From contig CACSJR010000002.1 in NCBI GenBank assembly GCA_902706235.1, positions 124,001-188,000 of the forward strand: a stretch of 64,000 nucleotides of DNA, given 5' to 3'. Shown piece after piece: positions 29,265 through 39,667 of this stretch; position 1 is the first letter of the stretch; each line of letters starts with the position of its first letter. The position numbers were made by a program, and so were the translations under genes. The DNA is from Citrobacter sp. 18056 (GTDB lineage: Bacteria > Pseudomonadota > Gammaproteobacteria > Enterobacterales > Enterobacteriaceae). The notes under the pieces were generated by a model, which saw only the letters and a program-made list of their open reading frames with translations, did no database searches and had not been told where the DNA came from.

Positions 29265-29513
29265 ATGCGACAACCTCATGCTCACAAGATAAAAAATTTG
29301 CGTAATTTTACTACAGCTGAATCGATAAATCTGCCTCAGAAGATCAAAGAACGGGCGACACCGGCGCTGAGTTTGGTTATTTTTGGCCTAAATTTAGCGA
29401 AACAGGCCGCAGAAATTGGATTAGCTTAGGCTCGGCTTGCTGTATTTGCCACCATGCACAGGTATACTCCTTCCCTGTTTTTTTAATCACTGAGTCGGGA
29501 GTTATCACCCTCC

Positions 29514-29945
29514 ATGCAAGAAATTATGCAATTTGTTAGCCGTCATCCCATACTGAGTATCGCCTGGGTTGGCTTACTGGCTGCCGTTCTGTTCACGACC
29601 TTTAAAGGCCTGACCTCAAAAATCAAAGTGATCACCCGCGGTGAAGCCACGCGCCTTATCAACAAAGAAGACGCAGTGGTTGTCGACCTGCGCCAGCGTG
29701 ATGATTTCCGTAAAGGCCACATCGCCGGTTCCGTGAACGTTCTGCCTGCCGAAATCAAAGCGAATAACCTCGGCGAGCTTGAAAAACATAAAGATAAACC
29801 CATCATCGTTGTAGATGGTTCCGGTATGCAGGCTCAGGATCCGGCAACGACGCTGAACAAAGCGGGCTTCGAGCGCGTATATGTTCTGAAAGAAGGCGTT
29901 GCGGGCTGGAGCGGTGAGAACCTGCCACTGGTTCGTGGTAAGTAA
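29514..29945 (+). CDS. yibN: Membrane-anchored rhodanese-like protein YibN
   Basis: The 143-residue protein has one N-terminal membrane helix (about residues 12-29) and a cytoplasmic rhodanese domain ([20 protein letters not shown], then [11 protein letters not shown]). The active-site loop reads [10 protein letters not shown], with no cysteine there or anywhere in the protein, so classical thiosulfate sulfurtransferase chemistry is impossible. The E. coli homologue, as I recall it, has a Cys nearby (MQCQ). It starts the operon yibN-grxC-secB-gpsA-cysE. Confidence 0.93.
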   Translation: MQEIMQFVSRHPILSIAWVGLLAAVLFTTFKGLTSKIKVITRGEATRLINKEDAVVVDLRQRDDFRKGHIAGSVNVLPAEIKANNLGELEKHKDKPIIVVDGSGMQAQDPATTLNKAGFERVYVLKEGVAGWSGENLPLVRGK

Positions 29946-29962
29946 TTTTCTGAGGTAACGTC

Positions 29963-30214
29963 ATGGCCAATATTGAGATCTACACCAAAGCAACATGCCC
30001 GTTTTGCCATCGTGCGAAAGCACTGTTGAACAGCAAAGGTGTCTCCTTTCAGGAGCTGCCAATCGACGGTGACGCGGCGAAGCGTGAAGAAATGATTGAA
30101 CGTAGTGGCCGTACCACGGTGCCGCAGATTTTTATTGATACACAGCACATTGGTGGCTGTGACGACTTGTATGCACTTGATGCACGTGGTGGACTTGATT
30201 CCCTGCTGCGATAA
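29963..30214 (+). CDS. grxC: Glutaredoxin 3
   Basis: The 83-residue thioredoxin-fold protein has the dithiol active site CPFC at residues 12-15, the cis-proline motif TVPQ and the GGCDDLYAL glutathione-binding segment with the extra cysteine known from E. coli Grx3. It reduces ribonucleotide reductase and protein disulfides using glutathione. Second gene of the operon, 17 bp after yibN. Confidence 0.97.
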   Translation: MANIEIYTKATCPFCHRAKALLNSKGVSFQELPIDGDAAKREEMIERSGRTTVPQIFIDTQHIGGCDDLYALDARGGLDSLLR

Positions 30215-30235
30215 TCCCTTTTAAGGACAAATAAG

Positions 30236-30703
30236 ATGTCAGAACAAAACAATCCAGAAATGACTTTCCAGATCCAGCGCATTTATACCAAAGACGTTTC
30301 CTACGAAGCGCCGAATGCGCCGCATGTTTTCCAGAAAGATTGGCAGCCAGAGGTTAAACTTGATCTGGATACGGCTTCAACCCAACTGGCTGAAGGCGTA
30401 TACGAAGTCGTTCTGCGTGTCACCGTTACCGCATCCCTGGGCGAAGAAACTGCATTCCTGTGCGAAGTTCAGCAGGGCGGCATCTTCTCCATCGAAGGCA
30501 TCGACGGTAACCAGATGGCGCATTGCCTGGGTGCATACTGCCCGAACATCCTGTTCCCGTATGCCCGTGAATGCATCACCAGCCTGGTTTCTCGCGGTAC
30601 ATTTCCGCAACTGAACCTTGCGCCAGTAAACTTCGATGCGCTGTTCATGAACTATCTGCAGCAGCAAGCTGGCGAAGGTGCCGAACAACATCAGGATGCC
30701 TGA
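30236..30703 (+). CDS. secB: Protein-export chaperone SecB
   Basis: The 155-residue tetrameric chaperone keeps preproteins unfolded and delivers them to Sec[21 protein letters not shown] is the conserved N-terminus, and the acidic and hydrophobic surface strands are intact. The stop codon overlaps the gpsA start as TGATG, implying coupling. Full length for the family. Confidence 0.98.
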   Translation: MSEQNNPEMTFQIQRIYTKDVSYEAPNAPHVFQKDWQPEVKLDLDTASTQLAEGVYEVVLRVTVTASLGEETAFLCEVQQGGIFSIEGIDGNQMAHCLGAYCPNILFPYARECITSLVSRGTFPQLNLAPVNFDALFMNYLQQQAGEGAEQHQDA

Positions 30704-31722
30704 TGAACGCACGTAAAGCTGCAATGACTGTGATCGGTGCCGGTTCTTACGGCACCGCTCTTGCCATCACCCTGGCAAGAAACGGGCACAATGTCGTCCT
30801 TTGGGGTCACGACCCCAAACATCTGGCGATACTGCAACAAGACCGCTGCAATGCGGCCTTCCTCCCTGATGTGCCTTTCCCTGACACGCTGCACCTTGAA
30901 TCCGACCTCGCCACGGCGCTCGCCGCCAGCCGCAATATTCTGGTTGTCGTGCCAAGCCACGTGTTTGGTGACGTGCTGCGTCAGCTCAAACCGCTGCTGC
31001 GCTCTGATGCCCGTTTGGTCTGGGCGACGAAAGGCCTGGAAGCGGAAACCGGCCGTCTGTTACAGGACGTCGCGCGTGAAGCACTCGGGGATGAGATTCC
31101 ACTGGCGGTGATTTCCGGCCCGACGTTCGCGAAAGAACTGGCGGCAGGAATGCCGACGGCAATTGCTTTGGCAGCGACCGAACCGGCATTTGCCGAGGAT
31201 CTGCAAAAGCTGCTGCACTGCGGCAAAAGCTTCCGCGTCTACAGCAACCCGGATTTTATCGGGGTACAGCTGGGCGGTGCGGTGAAAAACGTGATTGCGA
31301 TTGGTGCCGGGATGTCTGACGGCATCGGTTTTGGCGCTAACGCCCGAACCGCGTTAATCACCCGTGGGCTTGCTGAAATGTCGCGTCTGGGCGCGGCACT
31401 GGGTGCTGACCCGACCACCTTTATGGGGATGGCGGGGCTGGGTGATCTGGTGCTGACCTGTACCGACAACCAGTCGCGTAACCGCCGCTTTGGCATGATG
31501 CTCGGACAGGGCAAAGATGTGCAGGGCGCGCAGGATGCGATTGGTCAGGTGGTTGAAGGTTACCGCAATACCAAAGAGGTCAGGGCACTTGCCCACCGAT
31601 TTGGTGTCGAAATGCCAATAACCGAGGAAATTTATCAGGTATTGTATTGCGGAAAGAATGCGCGCGAGGCAGCATTGACCCTATTAGGTCGTGCCAGCAA
31701 GGAAGAGCGTAGCCACCACTAG
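30703..31722 (+). CDS. gpsA: sn-glycerol-3-phosphate dehydrogenase [NAD(P)+]
   Basis: The 339-residue enzyme reduces dihydroxyacetone phosphate to glycerol-3-phosphate for phospholipid synthesis. The dinucleotide motif [10 protein letters not shown] lies at residues 11-20, the conserved [13 protein letters not shown] block mid-protein. The start at 30703 gives [14 protein letters not shown] and overlaps the secB stop by 1 bp; longer in-frame starts run inside secB and are rejected. Confidence 0.97.
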   Translation: MNARKAAMTVIGAGSYGTALAITLARNGHNVVLWGHDPKHLAILQQDRCNAAFLPDVPFPDTLHLESDLATALAASRNILVVVPSHVFGDVLRQLKPLLRSDARLVWATKGLEAETGRLLQDVAREALGDEIPLAVISGPTFAKELAAGMPTAIALAATEPAFAEDLQKLLHCGKSFRVYSNPDFIGVQLGGAVKNVIAIGAGMSDGIGFGANARTALITRGLAEMSRLGAALGADPTTFMGMAGLGDLVLTCTDNQSRNRRFGMMLGQGKDVQGAQDAIGQVVEGYRNTKEVRALAHRFGVEMPITEEIYQVLYCGKNAREAALTLLGRASKEERSHH

Positions 31723-31746
31723 TCGCAGGGAATCGTTGTCATCTCA

Positions 31747-31778
31747 ATGACCCGGTCAGCGCAGAACTGGCCGGTCAT
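31747..31778. other. Hairpin in the gpsA-cysE spacer
   Basis: ATGACCCGG and CCGGTCAT form imperfect arms around a 15-nt loop in the 79-bp spacer. It has no T-run. It could attenuate or stabilise the mRNA; no function can be assigned. Confidence 0.35.
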
Positions 31779-31801
31779 TATCATCGCTTCTGGAGTTTGC
31801 A

Positions 31802-32623
31802 ATGCCGTGTGAAGAACTGGACATCGTCTGGAATAATATCAAAGCCGAAGCCCGCGCGTTGGCTGACTGTGAGCCTATGCTCGCCAGTTTCTACCACGCT
31901 ACGCTCCTTAAGCACGAAAACCTTGGCAGCGCCCTGAGTTACATGCTCGCCAACAAACTTGCCTCGTCTATCATGCCCGCCATTGCTATTCGCGAAGTGG
32001 TAGAAGAAGCCTACGCCGCTGATCCCGAAATGATCGCGTCTGCCGCCTGTGATATTCAGGCCGTGCGTACCCGCGATCCGGCGGTTGATAAATACTCCAC
32101 GCCGCTGCTGTACCTCAAAGGATTCCACGCGCTACAGGCCTATCGCATCGGTCACTGGCTGTGGCATCAGGGGCGTCGTGCACTGGCAATTTTCCTGCAA
32201 AATCAGGTGTCAGTGACGTTCCAGGTCGACATTCACCCGGCGGCGAAAATCGGTCATGGGATCATGCTCGATCACGCTACCGGCATCGTGGTGGGTGAAA
32301 CCGCCGTTATCGAAAATGACGTGTCGATTCTGCAATCCGTAACCCTCGGCGGGACCGGCAAAACCAGCGGCGATCGCCATCCGAAAATTCGTGAAGGGGT
32401 GATGATTGGTGCCGGCGCGAAAATCCTCGGCAATATCGAAGTCGGACGCGGTGCGAAGATTGGCGCAGGCTCGGTGGTGTTGCAATCCGTGCCTCCCCAC
32501 ACCACGGCCGCAGGCGTACCGGCGCGTATTGTCGGCAAACCTGACAGCGATAAACCGTCAATGGATATGGATCAGCACTTCAACGGTATACACCATACCT
32601 TCGAATACGGTGACGGAATTTAA
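31802..32623 (+). CDS. cysE: Serine O-acetyltransferase
   Basis: The 273-residue hexapeptide-repeat enzyme makes O-acetylserine, committing serine to cysteine synthesis, and is feedback-inhibited by cysteine. The N-terminal helical domain is followed by the left-handed beta-helix with the catalytic motifs LDHATGI and GDRHPKI. The C-terminal tail ending YGDGI is the segment that binds CysK. Its stop codon lies inside a palindromic element. Confidence 0.97.
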   Translation: MPCEELDIVWNNIKAEARALADCEPMLASFYHATLLKHENLGSALSYMLANKLASSIMPAIAIREVVEEAYAADPEMIASAACDIQAVRTRDPAVDKYSTPLLYLKGFHALQAYRIGHWLWHQGRRALAIFLQNQVSVTFQVDIHPAAKIGHGIMLDHATGIVVGETAVIENDVSILQSVTLGGTGKTSGDRHPKIREGVMIGAGAKILGNIEVGRGAKIGAGSVVLQSVPPHTTAAGVPARIVGKPDSDKPSMDMDQHFNGIHHTFEYGDGI

Positions 32624-32756
32624 ATCTCGGGCTATCTTACTTACCATCCTGAACCAGGGCTGTGCTCGTCATCCTCACGTACTGCGTGTACGCTCCGGTG
32701 ACTGCGCGCAGTCCGTGTTCAATCTGGTTGCGCCGATAACGCCCGGGATTTAAATT
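32617..32756. repeat. Palindromic intergenic element A (140 bp), cysE-trmL
   Basis: The ends are inverted repeats: AATTTAAATCTCGGGCTATC at 32617-32636 against the complement of GATAACGCCCGGGATTTAAATT at 32735-32756. It fills the gap between the two convergent stop codons. It shares the core CCTCACGTACTGCGTGTACG and flanking blocks with element B. I know no firm name for this family; the size and termini are MITE-like. Confidence 0.7.
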
Positions 32757-33231
32757 ATGATTTCCTGAGAATAGCGCCCGCATAACCCAGCTGGCGCCAG
32801 GCCTCATACACCACCACCGATACCGCGTTCGACAGATTCATGCTGCGGCTGTCCGGCATCATCGGAATACGTATTTTTTGCTCAGGCGGCAGCGCATCCA
32901 GGATGCTGGTGGGCAGACCCCGCGTTTCCGGGCCAAACATCAGATAATCACCGGCTTCGTAGCTCACCGCACTGTGCGCAGGCGTGCCTTTGGTGGTCAG
33001 CGCAAACAGACGCTTTGGTTGTTCCGCTTCAAAGAACGCTGCGTAATCGGCATGGCGCTGTACGGCGGTGAACTCGTGATAATCGAGTCCGGCGCGTCGC
33101 AGTCGCTTATCGTCCCAGGTAAAACCCATGGGTTCGATGATGTGCAGGCGAAAACCGGTATTTGCGCACAGGCGAATGATATTGCCGGTATTCGGTGGGA
33201 TTTCTGGTTCGAATAGTACGATGTTAAGCAT
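32755..33231 (-). CDS. trmL: tRNA (cytidine(34)-2'-O)-methyltransferase TrmL
   Basis: The 158-residue SPOUT-fold enzyme methylates the wobble nucleotide of two leucine tRNAs with S-adenosylmethionine. The knot motifs FGPETRGLP and [19 protein letters not shown] are intact, and the N-terminus [20 protein letters not shown] matches the family. It is a minimal, single-domain member. It lies between two copies of one palindromic element. Confidence 0.96.
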   Translation of the reverse strand: MLNIVLFEPEIPPNTGNIIRLCANTGFRLHIIEPMGFTWDDKRLRRAGLDYHEFTAVQRHADYAAFFEAEQPKRLFALTTKGTPAHSAVSYEAGDYLMFGPETRGLPTSILDALPPEQKIRIPMMPDSRSMNLSNAVSVVVYEAWRQLGYAGAILRKS

Positions 33232-33242
33232 GCTGCCCCCTT

Positions 33243-33388
33243 AGAGCCTATCCCATTAGGCTATTTTATTTGCCATTTTGCCCCTGGGCAGTGCTCAGAA
33301 TCCTCACGTACTACGTGTACGCTCCGGTTCTTCCGCGCTGTCCGTGTGCAAAATGCCTGCAACAATTACGCCTACTGGGATAGGCTCT
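33243..33388. repeat. Palindromic intergenic element B (146 bp), trmL-lldD
   Basis: The ends AGAGCCTATCCCATTAGGC and GCCTACTGGGATAGGCTCT are near-perfect inverted repeats of 19 bp. The centre (CAGTGCTCAGAATCCTCACG, then TACTACGTGTACGCTCCGG and GTCCGTGT) matches element A across trmL. I have seen this GAGCCTATCCCA-type repeat as dispersed in enterobacterial genomes, from memory. Confidence 0.75.
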
Positions 33389-33422
33389 TAATTGCGGGGG
33401 CAGAATAGCAGAAAGAAAATGA

Positions 33423-34610
33423 TTACGCCGCATCTCCACGCGTTACCGGAGCCAGCTGCGCCGCCAGATGCTTCGCCTCCTGCACCAGCGAATCACGCGA
33501 AATTTCGCTAATGGATTTCGCCCCGGTCAGGGTCATCGCCACTTTCATCTCTTTCTCTATCAAATTCAGCAGATGGGTCACGCCAGCACCGCCGTGAGTC
33601 GCCAGCGCATACAGATACGCGCGGCCCAGCAGCACGTTATCTGCACCCAGCGCAATCATCCGCACCACGTCCAGACCGTTACGAATACCGCTGTCGGCAA
33701 GAATGGCGATATCGCCCTTCACCGCATCAGCAATAGCAGGCAGCGCGCGGGCTGACGACAGCACGCCGTCGAGCTGGCGGCCGCCGTGGTTAGACACCAC
33801 AATTCCGTCCGCGCCAAAGCGCACCGCATCGCGCGCGTCTTCCGGGTCCAGGATCCCTTTGATCACCATTGGGCCGTCCCAAAATTCGCGGATCCACTCG
33901 AGGTCTTTCCACGAAATCGATGGATCGAAGTTATTCGCCAGCCAGCCAATGTAATCTTCCAGACCCGTAGGTTTTCCGAGGTAGGTGGAGATATTGCCCA
34001 GGTCGTGCGGACGCCCGTTTACGCCCACGTCCCACGCCCATTGTGGATGCGTCACGGACTGCCAGTAGCGACGCAGCGCGGCATTTGGGCCGCTCATCCC
34101 GGAGTGGGCATCGCGATAGCGCGCCCCGGGTGTTGGCATATCGACGGTAAACACCAGCGTTGAACAACCCGCCGCTTTCGCACGTTCCAGCGCATTGCGC
34201 ATAAATCCGCGATCGCGCAGGACGTACAGCTGGAACCACATCGGACGCTTAATCGTCGGGGCAACTTCTTCAATCGGGCACACGGAAACCGTGGAAAGGG
34301 TGAACGGAATGCCTTTGGCATCCGCCGCTCCCGCCGCCTGCACTTCACCGCGACGCGCGTACATGCCACACAGCCCAACCGGAGCCAGCGCCACCGGCAT
34401 CGACAGCGTTTCGTTAAACAGCTTCGTCTCCAGGCTGAGATCTGACATGTTCTTCAGCACCCGCTGGCGCAGCGCCACGTCGGAAAGGTCGGCCACGTTA
34501 CGACGCAGGGTATGCTCGCTGTAAGCGCCGCCGTCGATGTAGTGAAAAAGAAACGGCGGCAGAATGCGTTGGGCCGCGGCCCGATAGTCGCTGGCGGCTG
34601 AAATTATCAT
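33423..34610 (-). CDS. lldD: L-lactate dehydrogenase, FMN-dependent
   Basis: The 395-residue membrane-associated flavoenzyme oxidises L-lactate to pyruvate and passes electrons to quinone. The catalytic His lies in [12 protein letters not shown] near residue 275, and the FMN-binding [12 protein letters not shown] precedes it. Its ATG overlaps the lldR stop by one base. Last gene of lldPRD. Confidence 0.97.
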   Translation of the reverse strand: MIISAASDYRAAAQRILPPFLFHYIDGGAYSEHTLRRNVADLSDVALRQRVLKNMSDLSLETKLFNETLSMPVALAPVGLCGMYARRGEVQAAGAADAKGIPFTLSTVSVCPIEEVAPTIKRPMWFQLYVLRDRGFMRNALERAKAAGCSTLVFTVDMPTPGARYRDAHSGMSGPNAALRRYWQSVTHPQWAWDVGVNGRPHDLGNISTYLGKPTGLEDYIGWLANNFDPSISWKDLEWIREFWDGPMVIKGILDPEDARDAVRFGADGIVVSNHGGRQLDGVLSSARALPAIADAVKGDIAILADSGIRNGLDVVRMIALGADNVLLGRAYLYALATHGGAGVTHLLNLIEKEMKVAMTLTGAKSISEISRDSLVQEAKHLAAQLAPVTRGDAA

Positions 34611-35383
34611 TAATGGTTCTCCCTGGAATGCTCATTATGGTCGCCGGGAAGGCGAGTGATCCGCGCCTGGCGGGCTCTGTCTTCATCAAACTGTTTAACG
34701 GTGGTGTGGACGAAACCGAGATGCGACATCATTGCCTGACGGGCGCCTTCGGCGTCACCGATCAGGATGGCGTCCAGCACCGCCTGATGCTGTTCGGTCA
34801 ATTTGGCGAACACCGGCGGGACGAGATACATCCGCTGGCGACTCTGCTTGACGGAGGATTGCAGTAGGTCGAAGAAGCCACGCATCGTCTGCAACAGCAC
34901 AACGTTATGCGAAGCTTCAGCAATGGCGAGGTGAAAGCGTACATCGGCCTGCGACGCTAAATCCGGGTCGTCACTTTGCGTGGCGTCGAAGCACAGACGG
35001 ATTTTTTCTTTATCGGCTTCGGTGGCCCGCAGCGCCGCGTGCCAGGCGGTGCTGGCCTCAATGGCATGACGGGCTTCGAGAATATCGAAGCTGTAATCCG
35101 GATCGTCGGCCAGCAGACTTTTCAGCGGCTGCACAATGTTTTCCTCCGACCACGGCTCATGCTGCCAGCGGATAAACGTCCCGCCGCCGCGACGGCTTAT
35201 CAGCAGTCCTTCGCTCGCCAGTTTCGCCAGCGCTTCGCGCAGTGAGTTTCGCGACACGCCAAGCTGCGTGGCCAGCTGGCGCTCGGCGGGCAAACGCGTG
35301 CCCGCCTCCAGCTGCTGTTCTTCAATCAGCGTCCGCACACGGGTCGCAACCTCGTCCGCCAGACGCCGGGGCATCACTTTCAT
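34610..35383 (-). CDS. lldR: Lactate-responsive regulator LldR (FadR/GntR family)
   Basis: The 257-residue regulator has an N-terminal winged helix ([20 protein letters not shown] with SLREALAKL following) and a C-terminal all-helical FCD ligand domain. In E. coli it represses lldPRD without L-lactate and activates with it, binding two operators. The start overlaps the lldP stop by 4 bp (ATGA). Two matching operators are visible upstream of lldP. Confidence 0.95.
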   Translation of the reverse strand: MKVMPRRLADEVATRVRTLIEEQQLEAGTRLPAERQLATQLGVSRNSLREALAKLASEGLLISRRGGGTFIRWQHEPWSEENIVQPLKSLLADDPDYSFDILEARHAIEASTAWHAALRATEADKEKIRLCFDATQSDDPDLASQADVRFHLAIAEASHNVVLLQTMRGFFDLLQSSVKQSRQRMYLVPPVFAKLTEQHQAVLDAILIGDAEGARQAMMSHLGFVHTTVKQFDEDRARQARITRLPGDHNEHSRENH

Positions 35384-37035
35384 GGGATCATCCAGGTTAA
35401 GACGTAAGCCTGTAGCGTGGTGATCACGCCCACCATGCAGGTGAAAATCAGGCTGTGTTTGACCGTGAAGCGGAACAGATCCGACTCTTTACCGACCAGC
35501 CCCACCGCCGCACAGGCAATGGCGATGGACTGCGGTGAAATCATTTTTCCGGTCACGCCGCCGGTGGTATTTGCCGCGACCAGTAGCACGTCCGAGACGC
35601 CAATCTGCTGCGCGGCGGTGGCCTGCAGCGCGGCAAACAGCGCGTTGGAAGAGGTATCAGAACCGGTCAGGAACACGCCGAGCCAGCCGAGGAACGGCGA
35701 GAAGAACGGGAACGCGCCACCGGTATGCGCCAGGGCTAAAGCCAGCGTCGATGACAGACCTGAGTAGTTAGAGATAAACGCGAACGCCAGCACCATGCCG
35801 ATGGAGTAAATCGGCAGCGCCAAATCCTTCAGCGTGTGGCCGAACGTGACTACCGCATCTTTCGGCTTCATGCGCAGCCACACCACAGAAAGTAGGGCGG
35901 CAAACAGGATTGCGGTGCCGGTCGCGGAGAACCAGTCGAACTTATACACCGCCGCATACGGCGTGGCGTCGTGAACCACCGGCGGCATACGCGCAACCAG
36001 TTTGTCGAGATACGGCACGGAGACGTTAAACACCCAGTCATACAGCGCGCCGCCCGGGGCGAACAGTGCCTTAAACGGCGGCACGCTCCATAACGTCACG
36101 GTGGCGGTCAGGAACAGGAACGGCGACCATGCGCGGAGCACCTGTCCCGGCGTGTATTGGGTGCGAGACAGAGTCATATCGACCTGAGACGCGCCCACGT
36201 CGGCAAAGCGGAAAATGCGCACTGGCTGCCAGCGTTTCAGGAACAGCGTCAGGCACACCAGGGAAACCAGTGACGAGATAATGTCCGGCAGCTCAGGGCC
36301 GATAAAGTTGGAGCTCAGGTACTGGGCAATCGCGAAGGAACCGCCCGCGACCATCACCGCAGGCCAGGTCTCTTTCACGCCGCGCCAACCGTCCATAATC
36401 GCCATGATCCAGAACAGCACGATGATGGTCAGGAACGGCAGCTGACGGCCGACCATTTGGCCGATGGCAAAGCTGTCGATACCGGTGACCTGACCCGCAA
36501 CCAGAATCGGAATGCCCATCGCGCCGAATGCCACCGGTGCGGTGTTCACGATCAGGCACAGGCCCGCGGCATACAGCGGGTTAAACCCAAGGCCGACCAA
36601 CAGCGCGGCGGTAATCGCCACCGGTGCGCCAAAGCCCGCGGCCCCTTCCAGAAATGCGCCAAACGAGAAGCCGACGATCAGCATTTGCAGGCGCTGGTCC
36701 GGCGTTATCGATAATATCGATGATCGGATGATGTCGAACTGCCCGGTTTTCACCGAGATTTTGTAGACAAATACCGCGGCAATAATAATCCAGGCAATTG
36801 GCCACAGGCCGTAGAAGAAGCCGTATACCACGGAAGCCAGCGCGCGATCGACCGGCATTTTATAGAACAGGAGTGCCACCGCGAGGGCAATAGCGACGGT
36901 ATAGCTCGCGGCGACGTAGCCCTTCAGCTTGAGCTTAATCAGTGCGAAGAAGAAAAAGATGATCGGTAGGGCGGCAATCAGGCTTGAGAGCCAGATATTT
37001 CCCGCAGGGTCGTAGTTTTGTTGCCAGAGGTTCAT
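35380..37035 (-). CDS. lldP: L-lactate permease
   Basis: The 551-residue LctP-family inner-membrane symporter has 12 or more hydrophobic helices and imports L-lactate, D-lactate and glycolate with protons. Conserved blocks include [20 protein letters not shown] and [14 protein letters not shown]. The start at 37035 ([20 protein letters not shown]) gives the family length; an in-frame start 11 residues upstream is not conserved. First gene of lldPRD. Confidence 0.97.
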   Translation of the reverse strand: MNLWQQNYDPAGNIWLSSLIAALPIIFFFFALIKLKLKGYVAASYTVAIALAVALLFYKMPVDRALASVVYGFFYGLWPIAWIIIAAVFVYKISVKTGQFDIIRSSILSITPDQRLQMLIVGFSFGAFLEGAAGFGAPVAITAALLVGLGFNPLYAAGLCLIVNTAPVAFGAMGIPILVAGQVTGIDSFAIGQMVGRQLPFLTIIVLFWIMAIMDGWRGVKETWPAVMVAGGSFAIAQYLSSNFIGPELPDIISSLVSLVCLTLFLKRWQPVRIFRFADVGASQVDMTLSRTQYTPGQVLRAWSPFLFLTATVTLWSVPPFKALFAPGGALYDWVFNVSVPYLDKLVARMPPVVHDATPYAAVYKFDWFSATGTAILFAALLSVVWLRMKPKDAVVTFGHTLKDLALPIYSIGMVLAFAFISNYSGLSSTLALALAHTGGAFPFFSPFLGWLGVFLTGSDTSSNALFAALQATAAQQIGVSDVLLVAANTTGGVTGKMISPQSIAIACAAVGLVGKESDLFRFTVKHSLIFTCMVGVITTLQAYVLTWMIP

Positions 37036-37109
37036 GCAGGTCTCCAGAGAACCACTCCACGGCCACACGGGCGAGTCTACGCTCAGCTCTGCGTCACACG
37101 TTTTGTAAA

Positions 37110-37124
37110 AGTGGTCCTGCCAAT
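37110..37124. promoter_or_regulatory. LldR operator O2
   Basis: Reverse-strand ATTGGCAGGACCACT, an imperfect palindrome that matches the second operator at 37235-37251 in spacing and half-sites. It lies 75 bp before the lldP start, on the downstream side of the promoter region. Assignment follows the two-operator layout known in E. coli. Confidence 0.6.
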
Positions 37125-37234
37125 ATGGTGGTGTGAGGGTAATGCCAAGGAATGGTTAACCATATGTTGCCGTCAGGCAATTCATATGTTGCATGAGATG
37201 TGGATTATGTGAGGCGTCAGGCAGAACCAATGAG

Positions 37235-37251
37235 AATTGGTAGGGCCAATT
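37235..37251. promoter_or_regulatory. LldR operator O1
   Basis: AATTGGTAGGGCCAATT, a near-perfect palindrome of the FadR-subfamily type, 200 bp upstream of lldP and about 125 bp from O2. Confidence 0.72.
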
Positions 37252-37269
37252 TAAAGGGGGTCAGACAAT

Positions 37270-37308
37270 CACCCTCTCCCGATGGGAGAGGGCCGGGAAC
37301 GGAAGAGG
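37270..37308. repeat. CCCTCTCCC-type palindromic repeat 3' of yibL
   Basis: CCCTCTCCC-GAT-GGGAGAGGG is a perfect 9-bp hairpin followed by CCGGGAACGGAAGAGGG, immediately downstream of the yibL stop. Related palindromes lie at 39668-39734 and 44390-44410. No T-run on the reverse strand. Confidence 0.65.
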
Positions 37309-37310
37309 GA

Positions 37311-37673
37311 TTAAAAAGCGGTCTTAGAAAAACCGGTCATCTCTTGCAATTCCATCTCACGACCGAGGGCGGTCATTGGGTGAACAATCACCAGGCCGCG
37401 CACGGTTTTCTTAAGCTTGCCAATATCGGCCTGCTCTTTCTTGGTGATGGCACGGCGGTGCGGCAGGGCCAGCAGCTTTTGCGCTTCTTTGCTCAGCTTT
37501 TGCGTATACACAACACGCAGACGCGCGATCTCTGCTTCCAGAGTCGCTTTTTCTTTTTCAAGCTCAGCGAATTTCTCTGCTTCATCGACCAGAGAGAGGG
37601 TCGGCTGCAGGTGGCGGATAGCGTCCAGGCGGTCGCTCAGGCGTTTGATTTCGTTCTTTTCAACTTCTTTCAT
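37311..37673 (-). CDS. yibL: Ribosome-associated protein YibL
   Basis: The 120-residue basic protein is rich in Lys and Glu and predicted mostly helical, with a coiled coil over about residues 3-65 ([20 protein letters not shown]). It belongs to the DUF2810 family; the E. coli protein co-purifies with ribosomes, but its function is unknown. In K-12 a small gene, yibT, lies between it and mtlR; I see no such gene in the 226-bp AT-rich spacer 37674-37899. Confidence 0.92.
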   Translation of the reverse strand: MKEVEKNEIKRLSDRLDAIRHLQPTLSLVDEAEKFAELEKEKATLEAEIARLRVVYTQKLSKEAQKLLALPHRRAITKKEQADIGKLKKTVRGLVIVHPMTALGREMELQEMTGFSKTAF

Positions 37674-37899
37674 GGTCTGTGGCTTTTGCTAGTAAAAGAG
37701 TATCGATGCTCAATAGTATGCGCGTTGAGCGCTGTTCCTGATAGTTAATTATCGAAAATTGATGCATTACACGCAGAGAAAATACGTGATTGGCATCTCT
37801 AATTTTATGAAATTAAACGCTATTTTGTGATGCTCAATTCCGAGTGCATTTTTTTACATTAAGCAGATGAAAAGGGATGTTATGTCAGTGGCAGGAGGA

Positions 37900-38493
37900 T
37901 TACTTCTGAAAGGCTTTTTTTAAGCTGATTCGTGAAATCAGCTCAGTGAGTGACAGGACCATGGTTGACCGGATCATCTGCTGGTAGCGTTGCTTCTGCA
38001 TAGCATACAGTTCCACATCGCTGGTATCGAATATCGGTTGTGGCGGCAGTGCGACAACGCAGTTCAGCTCGCCAAACGGGCCGAGGATTTCGTCGTCAGT
38101 GAACGCGTATTCGCTGCCGTCGTGATTGAGTTCTTCACGCAGCGCCATCAGCAGTTCGGCATCTTCGTATTCCGCACGGCTAATCACGCCGAGCCCGTAG
38201 ATGAGCTTCAGACGCACAGACAGATCGCCCAGCGGCCCTTCGCCGTCCAGCAACGGTTCCACTGCGTATTTGACCGCGTAATCGTCTTTGCGGAAGACCT
38301 GAAGCACCAGCATATTTACCGCCTCGGTTAACAATTCGACGGCGGTTATCAGGAAGCTTCGTACGGTTTTGCCAGCATTCAGACGCTCAAGCACACGGTT
38401 TTCAAAGGCTTGTGTTTGTTCCATTATTGCCTGCATATCTGACAATCTTTTGTTTGGGTGCTGCTGCAAGAGCAGCACCGGGTCCTGCATCAT
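37900..38493 (-). CDS. mtlR: Mannitol operon repressor MtlR
   Basis: The 197-residue all-helical protein matches MtlR from [20 protein letters not shown] through the end (SLKKAFQK); the first dozen residues are variable, and the second Met is an alternative start. It lacks an obvious DNA-binding domain and represses the mannitol operon by an unresolved mechanism. Its ATG overlaps the mtlD stop by 4 bp (ATGA). Confidence 0.95.
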   Translation of the reverse strand: MMQDPVLLLQQHPNKRLSDMQAIMEQTQAFENRVLERLNAGKTVRSFLITAVELLTEAVNMLVLQVFRKDDYAVKYAVEPLLDGEGPLGDLSVRLKLIYGLGVISRAEYEDAELLMALREELNHDGSEYAFTDDEILGPFGELNCVVALPPQPIFDTSDVELYAMQKQRYQQMIRSTMVLSLTELISRISLKKAFQK

Positions 38494-39638
38494 GCGCTCG
38501 CTTTATACGCCGCAACCGCTTGTGCGACCACATCGCTCTCAGCGTCCAGGCCGGAGACCTGCGCGAGTGCGGCCTGTGGTCCTTTCTCGTCGATAAGCGC
38601 CGCGAGTTCCAGCGCCTGTGGATCCTGCTCACTGCGGTAGTGCATCGCGGCAGCAATGCCTTTCACCAGATTGGCGTGCGGCAGACTGTATTCCAGCGTG
38701 CCGAGCAGCGGTTTAATCAGGCGATCGCCCGCGCTCAGTTTACGCAGCGGCTGACGGCCCACGCGCTCAACGTCATCTTTCAGATACGGATTCTCAAAGC
38801 GACCGAGGATTTTCTGGATGTAAGCCGCGTGTTTTTCGGCATCAAAACCGTAGCGTTTAATCAGCACTGCGCCGCTCTCATCCATCGCGCCTTTCACTAC
38901 TGCACGGACCTGCTCATCAAGGATCGCATCACGGATAGTCTGATGACCCGCCAGCTTACCGAGGTACGCGGTTATAGCATGCCCGGTGTTCAGGGTGAAG
39001 AGCTTGCGTTCGACAAATGCCATCAGGTTATCGGTTAATTCCATTCCTGGGATCGTCGGCAGGGTTCCCTTGAATTGGGTCTGGTCGACAATCCACTCGC
39101 TGAAGGTTTCCACGGTCACTTCCAGCGGGTCGTTGGTGGCGGATTCAGACGGGGGAACGATGCGGTCCACGGCGGAATCGACAAAACCAACGTGCTCAGC
39201 CACCCAGGCTTTATCTTCTTCGGCCAGTGCGGCATCGACATGGCCTTTCAGCTGAGTTGTGCCGCGCACCATGTTTTCACAGGCGATAATGTTCAGCGGG
39301 GTGTTGTTGCCAGCGGCTTTGCGCTTGGCCAGGCCTTTGGCAATCGCTGGGGCGATGCGCTCCAGAACCACAGGGCCGACAGCGGTGGTCACCAGGTCAA
39401 CCTGAGCAATCAGGTCCACCACATCATCACCGATGCTGCTGACGGCGTTCACACCAGAGACGGTTTCTACCTGCTCATTCTCGCCAACCACATGCACCTG
39501 ATAGCTATGACGGGCATTCAGGGCATCAAGAACTACCTGATTCACATCGGCGAACGTCAGCGTGATACCCGCATCGGCCAACAGTTTGCCGATAAAGCCA
39601 CGTCCGATATTACCTGCGCCAAAATGTAATGCTTTCAT
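38490..39638 (-). CDS. mtlD: Mannitol-1-phosphate 5-dehydrogenase
   Basis: The 382-residue NAD-dependent polyol dehydrogenase turns mannitol-1-phosphate into fructose-6-phosphate. The N-terminal motif [12 protein letters not shown] (residues 5-16) binds NAD, and the catalytic lysine region [10 protein letters not shown] is near residue 207. The start at 39638 ([10 protein letters not shown]) is conserved; an in-frame start six residues upstream is not. A double palindrome lies in the 104-bp gap to mtlA. Confidence 0.97.
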   Translation of the reverse strand: MKALHFGAGNIGRGFIGKLLADAGITLTFADVNQVVLDALNARHSYQVHVVGENEQVETVSGVNAVSSIGDDVVDLIAQVDLVTTAVGPVVLERIAPAIAKGLAKRKAAGNNTPLNIIACENMVRGTTQLKGHVDAALAEEDKAWVAEHVGFVDSAVDRIVPPSESATNDPLEVTVETFSEWIVDQTQFKGTLPTIPGMELTDNLMAFVERKLFTLNTGHAITAYLGKLAGHQTIRDAILDEQVRAVVKGAMDESGAVLIKRYGFDAEKHAAYIQKILGRFENPYLKDDVERVGRQPLRKLSAGDRLIKPLLGTLEYSLPHANLVKGIAAAMHYRSEQDPQALELAALIDEKGPQAALAQVSGLDAESDVVAQAVAAYKASA

Positions 39639-39667
39639 AGTCTTAACCTTCATCAATGTTTTTACCC

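Noticed and set aside
28044..29429. Long forward-strand open frame opposite gpmM (461 residues)
   Set aside because: It is antisense to a highly conserved gpmM, its translation shows no domain, and it reflects codon bias of the real gene.
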